Assembly: GCF_026914185.1 (NCBI RefSeq)
Contig: NC_070563.1
Location: 62,001-126,000 of the forward strand
Direction: 5' to 3'
DNA length: 64,000 nt
From: Puccinia triticina
Taxonomy: Eukaryota; Basidiomycota; Pucciniomycetes; Pucciniales; Pucciniaceae
In this document: positions 32,103 through 43,420 of the stretch, in pieces
Position numbering within the stretch: the stretch's first letter is position 1
How the letters are laid out: each line of letters opens with the position of its first letter
Position numbers and translations under genes: made by a program
Notes under the pieces: model-generated
Databases searched by the model: none
Told to the model about the DNA's origin: nothing
Seen by the model: the letters and a program-made list of their open reading frames with translations, nothing else

Positions 32103-35015
32103 ATGTTACAAGCACTTGGTAACACAATCTCTCGTACTTCCTATCTCTTGAATCGCCCAGTCCAGCAAACAATCCACCAGAGCAAAATGAAAACCTCAAC
32201 TGAATCAGTCACAAACAGCCATCGCGTCAAGATCCCCACCATTGTAACAGCCTTGAGCAATGAGCTACTTGATCAGTATGTTACTCAAGAAAGTGTGGCC
32301 TTCTACCATGACCAACCAAAGCCTTTGCAGGTCAAAGCTGTCTCAACCCTTGTTCGAGGTCGGAACTGCTTTCTGCGCGCGGGAACTGGATTTGGGAAAA
32401 CAAGGATATCTGAAATGTATTTCAATCTATTCAAGAGAAGATTTGTTATTTTAGTCTTAAACCCGCTTGATTCCTTAGGCGACAATCAGGTGAAGTTGCT
32501 TTTTTTTGGCTGACCTTCTTCGTCAGACGGAAACACAAGCATCATGCAGGCTGACTTTTTTGTTGAATAGGTACGCGAAAAGAAACTAGTTGGTATCACT
32601 GCAATCAACTTAAATAAGATGACTTTAAACAGCGCAGTAATTGGGAATATTGTGAAGGGCTGCTATAGCTTTGTTTACTTGGTGTGTTTGAATTGTATCA
32701 ACCCATCTCGGACAAACTCTTGTATTCTAAGGGTTTTCTACTTCTGCACAGAGCCCTGAGATTTTTTTGAACAGCTCTTTGTTCACCAACATGTTCTTCA
32801 GCCATCAGTTTCAGAATATCCTTGCCTTGATTGTGGTCGATGAAGCCCACATGATATATCTGTGGGGGCTTGTTGCTTCCAGACAAAGCAAAACTCTAGT
32901 CACTTTTAATCGGCATGAAGATCGCAGTGTGTTCCGCATTGCTTATGCAAACATTGGTGCCAGGTTGATGGCAACAAATAATATCCCCCTTCTCATGTTA
33001 TCAGCAACTTGCCGGCCAATAGCAGTCAAATCAATCACCTCAAGCTTAATGTTACAACCATCCGACCTCACCATGCTTGATGGCAAACTAACCCGCCCAG
33101 AAATACGGCTCATCAGAATATCAATGGATTCAACTCTGAAGTCATGTGATGACCTGTTAAGGATTTTTGCACCACACAAAAAGGTTTCGGACAAGTAAAC
33201 AGTACCAACTCTGATTTACTCTGGTACACAAAACCTCACCTTTCAGGTAATGAAGGTGGTTAATGATGCACGTCACACATCCAAACACGAGTATGATCCA
33301 CTAAGCCCATTTATTCGGCGTTACCATTTGGTGACTGGGGACAACGACAAGGCCAGCAATATGGAAGACTACTCAAATGGAAAGTTTCCAATCATCTCCT
33401 CAACAATGGCGTTGGGCCTTGGTCAGAATCTCAAGCGAGTGCAATGTGTCATTCACATGGGACGTGGAGACCCGGCTTCAATTGTTCAGATGGTGGGAAG
33501 ATGTGGCGGCAATGGAAAGACAGGATTGACTCTTTTATTTATGGAGCCGGTGCGGTTGAAGGGGAAAAACCACGAGGCTGATTTTGATCCAGACTGCCTA
33601 CAGAATGATGATGTCAGAATGGATGTTTGGCCGTAACAAGGGTGTGCTTGCGGGTAGCACTAAATATGGATAACAAGTTTCGTAATATGTTTCTTGGAGT
33701 TGATTGGACTCAGGCATGTGTGTGACTAAAATTTTTTGGATTTTTAGGCATGGCTACATTCCTTTGTCGACTGAGGACCCCAATTACATTGCGGAGAAGT
33801 CTTGTGAACGGAATGCCCTTTTTTACTCTTGTAGATGCTCGAATTGCCTTCCGCTTGACGCAGAAGCTCTACTCAAAGTGATTCAGCAGATGAATGTTGA
33901 TAACATGGATGCTATGCTACAAGACCCATTTGCCTTTCAAAAGGACCAGTCAATAGTCATAATGACTCGCAAGCAAAAATCAAATCATCCCAAAGGCACC
34001 TGCAAGTACTCTGACATTGATGCAGCGCACCTCATAAATCACCTAGTTACTTCATTTGAAGGGTTTTTTGTGAGGACATTAGGCGGGGCTGAAGAGCTCG
34101 TGGCCTCACAGTTTTTTGGTCTGGCCCAAGCTACCGCTGTAGTCAAAACAATTGATCAGATCATACAAGTTGACCTACACAATCTGGACCTTTTGGAACA
34201 AAAAATGGGAGGAGGGTTTTTCCCTGGACAAGTCAAATGGATAGACCATGCAATTACTGAATGGCTGGATGGGGAATATAACCAATATTTACAAGAGGAA
34301 ATTGCGGCCCAGGCTGCAGAGAAGACCTATAAAGCACAGGTTGAAGCATTGGAGAAGCAACAACTGAAAGAACAAGCGGCAGACAATAGGAAAATACTCG
34401 CCGAGGCCAAAAGACTTGAGAAGCAATTGATAGCAGCACGGAAAAGACTCTTGGATGCCGAAGAACAACAAAGAATTTCTGATGAAAAAAAAACAATGCC
34501 AAATACTTGCTGCATTGGAACAACTCCGAGTCGCGGAGATTAAAAAACAAACAAAAGCCCAGGAGATTGAAAGACAGGCCAATCTGTCTCCCGAACAGAG
34601 AAAGCAAGAGGCGCTGGAGCAAAAGCGGGCAAAAGATTTGATGGAATATGAGAATGCGGCGCAAAAGGCTGAAGAACTCGCCATAAGAGCCGCACAAATC
34701 AAGGCAATCGACGAGGCCCGGGCGGCTCAGGTTGTACAGGATGCTGAAGACAAGCGAAACCGGAAAGAAATAATTGAAGGCAATAAGCAGCGGGCGCATG
34801 TGAATCGTATAGCTCGAGATAGGCGGACAAGTGAGAAGCTGGGAGAAAGAAGTAGGGATCAGATGGTCCTGAGCCTGTTTCTGGGTGGTGGTGGAGCCAT
34901 GGGGTCCCAGCCTTCCCTTCCTGAAGAAAATCATCCGGTCATTTCTTCATCTGATTTGTTTTCTTTGCTTGAGTTGGACTCTGAACTGTCTGTGAGAGAT
35001 TCTAGGATGGAATGA
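32103..35015 (+). pseudogene. RecQ-like DEAH helicase gene with C-terminal coiled coil, frameshifted
   Basis: Exons read as 32103-32489, 32571-32681, 32752-33183, 33247 onward, then from about 33748. Helicase motifs: I RAGTGFGKTRI, Ia VILVLNPLDSL, II VVDEAHMIYLWG (RecQ has DEAHC.S.WG), III LMLSAT, V ISSTMALGLGQNL, VI QMVGRCGGNGKTG, where the usual second arginine is glycine. Downstream lie CRCSNCLPLDAE, a possible metal site, and a 250-residue Lys/Glu/Ala/Gln coiled coil. Two frameshifts fall in homopolymers: TTT near 33625, where the frame must shift to read LAVTRVCLRVAL, and A9 near 34484, after which the coiled coil continues in the next frame. These may be decay or read errors. The gene runs tail-to-tail into the DUF6589-like gene. 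Confidence 0.75.
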
Positions 35016-38000
35016 TCTATATCAAGAGACATCGAGTTCATATATTTCTGGTTCTGTTCGTGCATAGAGTAGGTTCCCGGTACATGTGGCTTGAATCTAT
35101 CGAGTCCATGCACCCCCTTTGTGAACTCCTTTTGAAGCTTTAGTATACCACTGACATAGAAATCCTTTGTTTGTTCCGGCTCATATTCACCAGGATCCTC
35201 TTGACCTAGATTCTCCCTGTTAGCCATTCTGATGAAGTTGATGTTTGATTGATTGTTTAATTTATTCTTGTGCGATTGATGAGTAACGTTGGTACCAGAC
35301 TCAATCTTGAGCAGCTTTAAAAGGAAGGAAAGCTGCATAAACCAATATTGCTTTATTCAGCAATGTGGCGCACTCATTAGAGATGGATAAAATTTAACGT
35401 ACAATTGGTATGTTGCTGGAAAAAACGTCCTTGAGGCGGTCAATTTCGGTCCCAATTCCAGAGTGGTTAAAAAAATACTTTAACATATAATTCTGGATCT
35501 CAAGGAAAAAGTCAGTCGCCACAAAATGGTTGGCGCTTCCGGTTGGCAATATTAACAAAGAATTCAGTATTACTGTCCGTAGTCAAAACCTCCTTGATCA
35601 ATAAGATCAATTTCGGGAGGTGCTTTGAGTAATGCGGTAATTTTGGGAGGGCCTGCCCCATTACAGACCATCTTTCCCACATGCAGATCAGTCTTCCAGG
35701 ATCCCCTGCCTTCATTGCTTGATTAGCCTCAATAACAATTGCAAAGTCCCGCACACGCAAAAGCATGTTCAAATGCACTGGAGACTTGGCGGCCAGAGTA
35801 GATCTGCGGGCCTCGCCTGAACAGTAACGCTTGAAGGTGAGCTGTACCACCTCGTCGATTTTCTCCAATGACATCCCACAAAGTTTCTTGCTCAATGGCT
35901 CGTGCTGTTTGTTCAGCACACACCTGTAAATATGAGTCCGATGAGTCTTTCACTAAACCTATGTATGATCTAAACTGTAGACATATCAACTTACAATATC
36001 AGAAATAGTAAGGTGGCCTCGTGTATTTTCTCCATATGGGATAACATTAAGTTGTAATCTTTTTTGGTGACTGGTTTCTCCGCCGGAATCCCTAAAGCAC
36101 TGAGAGTCCGCCATGCGCCGGTATTGCGCGCGACTTTCTCCTCACCCCAATGCGCCAGAAAGATAGCCTGTGCCATATTCCACAGAGTATGGGCTGCGCC
36201 GGGAATGGGCAGGATATTATCCAAGGATGTGTGATCATGTCTCCCGGGTACTCGCTGCCTTCTGAGTGAATCAAAGATGTTGCAAGATCCAAGGTCGCCC
36301 TCTATTATCTGAAGGTTGGAATGAAACTGCTGGGCAGTCAAGCCCAATTGCTGAATTAGGCCAGTGAAAACTTCTCCAACACCCTGTGCTGAATTGTCTG
36401 ATGCAACCATCAATTTTAACATCATGATATCTGGTGTGGTGCTCCATTCCAAACCATAAGTAGTATTTTATTGCTTTCCTTTACATATATTCATCATTAC
36501 ATTGCCTATTACCCCATCACCCCTTCACAAAAACCTCATTATTATTGCATATTCAGATTCTACGCCAAATTTCACCTATAGTCACTCATACATAGTACCC
36601 CCTTATATTCAATGGTTCAATAGTTATAGAGGATATAAGACTTACAGAAACCCTACAGTCTTCATTAGTTACAATAATCATTTCATTAGTAACCTACTTG
36701 AATCATTACAGTACATTACTTTTACATAGTTATTCTCACATACTAAATCCTTTACGTACATTGCTCATCATGTACTATGCCTATTGTACACATTACATCA
36801 TTGGATCTGTGCTTACCCTTTTCAGTAGTGTTCATCATTACAAGTTGTTACTATGTTCTCATCACTCTTCCCCATTAGTACATTCTTTTATTCCCATAAC
36901 CAGCATTCCCTTTTCAGCATTGCTCATCATCACATACTGTTACTATGTTCACATCACTCTTCCCCATTTGTACATTCCTTTGTTCCCATAGCCAGACTGC
37001 CTCCACTGTCTGTGCTCATCCCTTTTTTTATATAAGAACTGTCCTTCCCCCCCTCACTTGTACCTTATGCAGAGAACTATATGCAGAATTCTAGATACAG
37101 AAATCATAGTTAGAAATTACTCATCACCCATTGATATCAGTGCAGTTGCTCCTGAACCCATTGCTATTGAACATTGCCATTGCATTCCCCTCTCATCACT
37201 CCTCCAACCCTCTCTCCCTCAGTAGTCAGTAGTCAGCTCATAGTACTAGCTCCTAAGATCAAGTAGAAATCAGCCACACCTTTTCTTCTTTTTCTTAGTG
37301 TTACTCTCATCCCCTCAGCATTAGTCAGGAAGGCAGCCTCATCAGCACCCTTGCATAGCTTACATTATTACTAGTGTTGCTATCCATGTACCTTCCAAGT
37401 CGTTAGGAAGTACCAAAGGTGGATCTTTATATAGTGGGGTGCGAGTGTCAGTAGGTTTGGCAATATAATTAAGCATCACTTGGGTAATTTGGGACTTCAA
37501 GGTCAATTCAAAGTGCCGTGTGCTCTCCGCGGTTGGAGCAAAGGCAGTGGGCTGTATCTTGAGTTTTGAAGCCTTGTGTAGGGCCTGGTTAAGGGCTTCA
37601 GTAGTCATTTCTGCTTGGTTTAGTGCCGGTATAATCCTTGAAGGTATGGAGTGGATGTACCCCCACATGCCATGAAACATGACATTACCATGCCCAACTG
37701 ACTTCATGTGAACCTTCTGCTGAAAGTCCAGATTGTCAAAACAAATCAATGGGGCCAGCTCCCCAGATTTTGTCTTAGCAAAACGCGCTATTATGTTGTC
37801 CTCTGCCTCCTGACCTAATGAACTAAGTGCAATGTGCGCAGTCTTTCGCGAAGAGGTTAAACCAAGGTAGTTGAGGTACATGTTGACCCTCTCAGACACC
37901 CTGGCGGCAATGAAAATTAATGAATTGCTGATTTGAAAGGCATTCTGACGTTGGTTGCACCCAAAGGAAACCATTGCGCAGATTGTCCTCGCCAACTGCA

Positions 38001-38872
38001 AAGCATTTCAAGGTCAGCTCAAAATTGCGGACGTTGACACATTCAAGATTTGAGATCCACAGTTTGGGCCCGTAGAGCCTTTCGGACAGCAGGATCTGAG
38101 CTTTTTGCCAGAGATACCCCTTCATACTCGTTGACATTGGTCTCAGTGAGGTTGATTCTTTCTTTTGGCGCTGTGGTCTTGTCACTCTCATTGATAACTT
38201 CTTCTTCTTCTTCTTCCTCGGTGGGCACTAGAGGGGCTAGCTTGTCCGCAAACTGGTCCGGTAGACCGCAATCTTTGTCAACAAGATCCCCCTCTTCATC
38301 TGGGAGTTCTTCGTTCACCCGCAGCTTGTTTTTCAGTAATTTATATAGGAACAGCATAGAGTTTGTTAGGTCCTTGTTTCTTGCAACTCGTTCCTCATCA
38401 GTAAAAAAGCTGGATTTAAGATGTTGTGAGTTGACATAGGAACCATGAGGGTATGCCCCTCTGCGTGGGACCTCTGAAATCACAATATTGCTGGCCTGGA
38501 ATATGAATTTTTGTTTGTTTGTCATTCAGTCTTGTGTATCTCTCAAATTAATCAAACCACATAGCTTGATCGGACCTGTCCCAAGATAAATTCTTCCCAA
38601 AATTCACGACCCTCCACGTCTTTGCAAACTAGATTCTTGATCGATATTAGCAACTTTTTGGTTGAAGGCCAACCTGTGCGCGAGGCCCACAGTCGGCGCT
38701 TTGAAGCCAGTCCCATCTCATCATAGGTGAGAAATTCAGTGATGAAACTTTTTGGAGTCAAATTGAATGATTCAATTGTGGCACACGATGTGTTCAGTTT
38801 GTGAAGCATGGTGTTCCTAACCAAGGGGAAATTAGACTCCAGGACTTGAGGCGCAGGGAATTCAAGCTCCAT
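34931..38872 (-). pseudogene. DUF6589-like protein gene, split by a solo LTR
   Basis: Exons on the minus strand: 38872-38576 (MELEFPAPQVLESNFPLVRN), 38495-38061, 37995 to 35995 interrupted by the LTR at 36472-37364, 35923 to about 35460, and 35330-34934. All read introns have GT-AG ends. Recognisable text is LARTICAMVSFGCNQRQNAF, RVSERVNMYLNYLGLTSSRK, APLICFDNLDFQQKVHMKSV, LMVASDNSAQGVGEVF and LQIIEGDLGSCNIFDSLRRQ. It matches my memory of the basidiomycete-expanded DUF6589 family. Its biochemical role is unknown. The spaced acidic residues (CFDN, ASDN, EGD) could be an RNase H-like active site; that is speculation. One T-tract frameshift lies near 35520. The last 85 coding bases overlap the helicase gene in antisense. 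Confidence 0.65.
36472..37364. mobile_element. Solo LTR, family L2 copy 2 (893 bp), in the DUF6589-like gene
   Basis: Starts TGCTTTCC, ends GCTTACA, flanked by TTAT at 36468-36471 and 37365-37368. Excising it with one TTAT joins WIATLVI to KYYLWFGMEW in a single open frame, which fixes the borders. It matches 18911-19683. Confidence 0.88.
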
Positions 38873-39316
38873 GATGTTGTCGGATTATGCAGTGCAAGGT
38901 GTTGGGGAGGCAATGTTGGAGACTGTTGGAAAAGTCGGGTATTTTCCATGGACTTTGCACTCACCCTCACTCGCCTTGCACGTAGACTGAGAATTTACAA
39001 ATGAGTTACACAAATGGGCACGGGGCTGCGACTCCGAAGTTTTTCGAATACATGTTTCATGTCACATTCTGTATTGGTGCTATGCATAACAAGGCTCAAA
39101 ACCAGGTTGCCCAATCCTCAACCTTTGAAAATTATTTAAAAATAGGAGAGTGGCTGGAGGGGAATGAAAAATCAACAGGCAGATAGCCAAGACCCAAGCG
39201 GTCATAGGGATGTGAACCACATGCTGATAAGTGCAAGGAGTTGGGAGGAATTTCTGTTTTAAAAAAGTCCCCACCAAAAATGAAATGCTGTCAGCCTCCG
39301 AATCCGTTTAGCATGT
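38873..39316. other. Flank of the DUF6589-like gene
   Basis: Presumed promoter side of the minus-strand gene. No other coding region is seen. Any terminal repeat of a helicase/DUF6589 element should lie here, but none was established. Confidence 0.35.
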
Positions 39317-39447
39317 AAGTCCCTCCCTCCAGTCGGCGCAATGCGACCAGTGTTTTACCACTCCACGGGTAGGAGGGTGGGACTTAGCCTCCCTCCGGTT
39401 GGCGCAATGCAACCAGTGTTTTACCACTCCACGGGTAGGAGGGTGGG
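39315..39447. mobile_element. Palindromic TAAGTCCC element with internal 77-bp duplication
   Basis: TAAGTCCCTCC at the left and GGAGGGTGGGACTTA at the right are inverted. The interior is two copies of a sequence containing GGCGCAATGC(G/A)ACCAGTG and CCACTCCACGGGTAGG. GGGACTTAGTTAAGTTAGA beside it also occurs in inverse at 26647-26665. Likely a MITE family. Confidence 0.6.
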
Positions 39448-39569
39448 ACTTAGTTAAGTTAGAGGTTGTTTGGGCTCAGACTTGATGATTTTTATTTCAT
39501 GTCCAAGGAGCGGACTTTGACAAAACAACTAGAGAGCCCCCCAGCAAGATCCAAAGGGGGGCCTAACAA

Positions 39570-39874
39570 CAGTAACAGGGGACAGGACAGGTGACAGAAA
39601 CTGGTGACAGGAACTGGTGGCAGGAACTGGTGACATGGAACAGGAGACAGGTCATGGCCACTCGGCCAAACAAATCAGGACAGGTGACAGGAACAGGGAC
39701 AGGGTACAGGAACAGGGAACTGGAACTGGAACTGGAACTGGGAACAGCAACAGGGTACTGGACAGTTGACTGAACAGGTGACAACAAGACAGGAACTGGA
39801 ACTGGAACGGGAACTGGGGACAGGAACAGGAAAACAAAGAAAGTGAGCGGACTAAGAGCTCAGATTCTGACACA
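39570..39874. repeat. L4 repeat copy 2, GGAACT-rich, with extra tandem units
   Basis: Bases 39637-39874 match copy 1 at 24583-24807; upstream are additional ACAGGAACTGGTG units. A G-rich AAAGGGGGGCC precedes it, reminiscent of a polypurine tract. Ends CTGACACA directly before the repeated AATTCTGG. Confidence 0.75.
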
Positions 39875-40209
39875 ATTCTGGTGTGGTTAATTTTTTAGTT
39901 TGAGACCAGGTTTTCAGTTCCCCTCTCTTACAACTGCAAACCTGGAAAATATCCAAAAGCAACAAACTATAGTCACTCATTCAGCAAAATATAAATCAAC
40001 TCTAAAGAAAATAAAACCAGTAAACCAAACAATGCTATTATCCCTCAATCCTCCATTATTAAGGCCGCCACTCTCCAGGGATCCTTACCTCACTCCTTTA
40101 ACCCATTTTCATCCACCATTCATTCCTACTTCCAAGGTTACTCAAGAAAGCCTGGACCTTATCAACTTTGGCCCACCACTTTATCAGCTCAGAATTCCAT
40201 CCTCAATTC

Positions 40210-41729
40210 TCTTCATGAATCTTTGGGCCACAGACGTATTGCTGAAACTTGCAGAAGGACTAAACTCAGGTTTGGTGGCCAGGTCTCAAGAGAGGTGTAA
40301 CCAAGTGGGCCCAGTGTTGTGAAGCTTGCCAGAAAAGGAGTTCAAAATTGCCAATGGAACCCAAGAAACCTACAGGAGCAGCAACCATATTTGGAAGAGT
40401 CAATTTGGATACATTTCACATCAAGGCTGGCAAATGGAAATACCTGGTAATTGCAAGAGATGAACTTTCTGGATGGGTAGAGGCAACAGTGGGTCAGCTA
40501 CGCTAACATAGCTGTTAGCGTAGCGTAGCGCAGGGCAAATGCGCTATTTTTTAGTGTAGTGTTAGCGCAATTGCGCGCATCTGCGCTAACGCTACGCCCA
40601 AAGGATGCAAAGCTATTTTAGCTTTTAGCGTAGCGTTAGCGCAGATGCGTGCAATTGCGCTAACGCTAAGCATGCAAGGCGCAAAAGAGCACGCGCTATT
40701 CTGCGCTAAAGCGTTTTTTGCAGCAAAAAAGTGCCTTTTTTCTGCTAAAAGCGCCTTAGTGCAAAGTAGCGTAGCGTAGCGACTGTAGAGCAGCGCTAAC
40801 GCTAAACAAAAATTGGTATGCTGTTAGCCCCGCTGAAAATTAGCGAAGCGTAGCGGTGCTAACAGCGCGCTAACACTATTCAAAAAAGGTTGGCGCTTTT
40901 TGCTGCTACGCTAAAAATTAGGGCGAAAATAGTGTAGTTTAGCGTAGCGGCCCACTGTAGGTAGAGGCAGTTGGACTGGAAAAGATTCAAGCTAAGAAAA
41001 TCTCTCAGTGGTTCTTGGAAAACTTGATCTACAGATATGGAGCCCCTTGGTCAGTCACAGTGGATGGAGGTTCTGAATTTGGACAACACTTTCAAAAATC
41101 CCTTCTGGAATCTGGAATAAAAGTCAAAGTCAACACTCCTTATTATCCTGAAGCAAATGGAATGGTAGAAAGAGGACATCAGGCAATTAAGGATACTCTG
41201 GTCAAACTTTGTGGGCATGAAGGCAAGAAATGGAGGAATTATTTACCTTTGGTTTTATTTGCAGATAGAATTTCCACCAAAAGATCAACTGGATACTCAC
41301 CTTATGAACTAGTTCTTGAACAGCCCCCCATATTACCCATTTACCTGGAACTGGAAACCTTCTTTGGAGTAGATTGGGCTAAAGTGGAATCAACTCAAGA
41401 TCTTTTATTGGCCAGGACCCAGCAGCTTGAAAACAGGGACACTATTTTGCAGCAAGCACACCAGCAGCTTATAGACTCTAGAAAGAACTTTTTGGATTAC
41501 TGGAACAAAAAGAAACATCAAGACAACCACTGAAGAAAGGACAACAGTAGTAGTGTATAATAAATCTTTGGACTCTCAATTGGGAAAGCTGTTTAAAAAT
41601 AAATGGAATGGACCTTACAGAATTAAAGCTCAAAACCCAGGAGGATCCTACATCTTGGAAGAACTAGATGGCACTAAACAGGCTAGAAGGTTTGCTGCAA
41701 CTCATGTTAAGGAATACCACTTCAGGTAA
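40210..41729 (+). pseudogene. G2 integrase, interrupted by a hAT-like MITE and frameshifts
   Basis: Reads CEACQKRSSKLPMEPKKP, FHIKAGKWKYLVIARDELSG and WVEA (first catalytic Asp in LDTFHI), then after the MITE ISQWFLENLIYRYG, VTVDGGSEFG (second Asp), NTPYYPEANGMVERGHQAIK (catalytic Glu), RISTKRSTGYSPYELV. After a shift in an A-rich tract near 41510 the C-terminal part NKWNGPYRIKAQNPGGSYIL...FAATHVKEYHF follows, ending at 41729. The D,D-35-E set is present. The HHCC zinc domain upstream is degraded (LHESLGHRR can be read near 40220). No RT lies between protease and integrase in this relic. Confidence 0.85.
40484..40959. mobile_element. hAT-like MITE built of GCTAACGCTA/TAGCGTAGCG words
   Basis: Inverted ends (AA)CAGTGGGTCAGCTACGCTAA and TTAGCGTAGCGGCCCACTG(TA). 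Flanked by GGTAGAGG (8 bp, 9 with the next C) at 40476-40483 and 40960-40967. An 8-bp duplication plus CAGTG ends fits the hAT superfamily. Removing it joins GWVEA to VGLEKIQ in the integrase. Confidence 0.8.
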
Positions 41730-41739
41730 AATAAATAAA

Positions 41740-42390
41740 TAATAAAATTTAAAATCAATCAATTCATTCCTCTCTTTCCCTTCTGTTTCTCATCAATCAA
41801 ATAAAATAAAATAAAATAAAAATCCCAAAATAAATCCCATAACATCTACAAAACAAATCAAAACAATCATGACAATCAGTTTTCAAATAATGCCCACAAT
41901 AGTTCAAACGAATCATTCTCACCTCTTCTTCTTTTATCATTACATCTTCTTCTTCCTCTCCCTCTTTCTCTTTCTTTTTATATAAAGATTAAAATATAAA
42001 AATAAAATATAAAAATAAAATATAAAAATAAAAAATAAAAATAAAATATAAAAATAAAATATAAAAATAAAATATAAAAATAAAATACAACATTAGTAAA
42101 CATCATCACCAAATATAAAACAGTAAATTTAAAATTCACCATCATCCTTAATCCTTTCCAATATTCCATCAACTCTCCATCCATCTTCTCCATCCTCCAC
42201 TTCAGCCCTTGCTCTCATTAATCCCAGCGCATTTTTCTCTTCAGAAATCATAAAATCATAAAATCATTTTTGCAGGCAATATGACTGTCTGATTATGTAA
42301 TACAAAATTTCCTCACCAAAACATTTTTATGATTTTATGATTTATGCATGCATAAAATTATGCAAACCAACTTTGAACACCATAATTGTA
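41740..42390. repeat. AT-rich simple repeats
   Basis: (AAATA)n at about 41800-41830 and alternating ATAAAATATAAAA units at about 41985-42090. No gene. Confidence 0.8.
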
Positions 42391-43420
42391 GCAGATGCAC
42401 CAAAAACTACCAAATTAGGTGACATTTTAAGACTGATTAGACTATAACAGCTTGCTTTTGGGATTTCCTTCCAAAAAAGCTGCATGAAATCCACTCTGAT
42501 GTTTGCTGATTATTCTGCCACCAATATCATCAACAAATCACCATTACCCATTGAGATGTTGTGACCAAAAACACAACAAACACAAACAATTTGTTGATAT
42601 TTTGAGATCCGGCAAACTGTAGCTGCGGCATTTTGAGATTTTCATGGGAAAAAGATGACCCAAGTTGACCTCCCATTCTTGGTGATCACAGTGGTACCAA
42701 CATCTTGAAATGAATGTCAGCCCTGGTTGAGATATTGTGGCAGGCGCACCAGAAACTACCCAATTAGGTGACATTTTTGGCACTGATCAGACTATAGCAG
42801 CTTCTTTGTTCAATTTTAATTGAAGAAAGCCATACAAAATTCAATTTTGAAGTTTGCCGTTCATTCCAGCACCAATATCATGAAAAAATCATCATTCCCC
42901 TTTGAGATGTAGTGGCAGAAACACAACAAAAATAGATTTTCATAGGCAAAATCTGACCCAAGATAGTGTTCCATCCTTGGTGATCACATTGGTACCAACA
43001 TAATGAAATGAATTTCAGCCCCGGTTGAGATATTGTGGTAGATGCACCAGAAACTACCCAATTAGGTGACGTTTTGGCACTGATCAGACTGCAGCAGCTT
43101 CTTTGTGCAATTTTAATCCATGAAATCTGTACCCAATTCAAGTTTGAGGGTTGCCAGAAATTCTGGAACCAATATAATGAAACAATCACCATTCCCTCTT
43201 GAGATATAGGGGCAGAAACACAACAAAAAGTCACAATTTGGGGATATTTTCAGATTCATTGGACTGCAAATGTGGTATTTTGGGATTCTCATGGGCAAAA
43301 GCCAACCCAAAGTAGCCTCCCACTGTTGTTGATCACATTGGTATCAATATCATGAAATGAATGTCAGCCCTGGTTGGGATATTGTGGCAGACGCACCAGA
43401 AAATACCCAAATAGGTGACA
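42391..43420. repeat. Tandem satellite, about 349-bp unit, three copies
   Basis: G(C/T)AG(A/G)(T/C)GCACCA(G/A)AAACTACC recurs at 42391, 42740, 43038 and 43387, giving periods of 349, 298 (one unit with an about 50-bp deletion) and 349. Each unit also contains TTGGTGATCACA and GGTTGAGATATTGTGG. Non-coding. Confidence 0.85.

Noticed and set aside
31975..39230. Possible terminal inverted repeats of a helicase/DUF6589 element (CATGTG...CAC words at 32015 and 39210)
   Set aside because: The match is short and gapped, with no flanking duplication; not strong enough to call ends.
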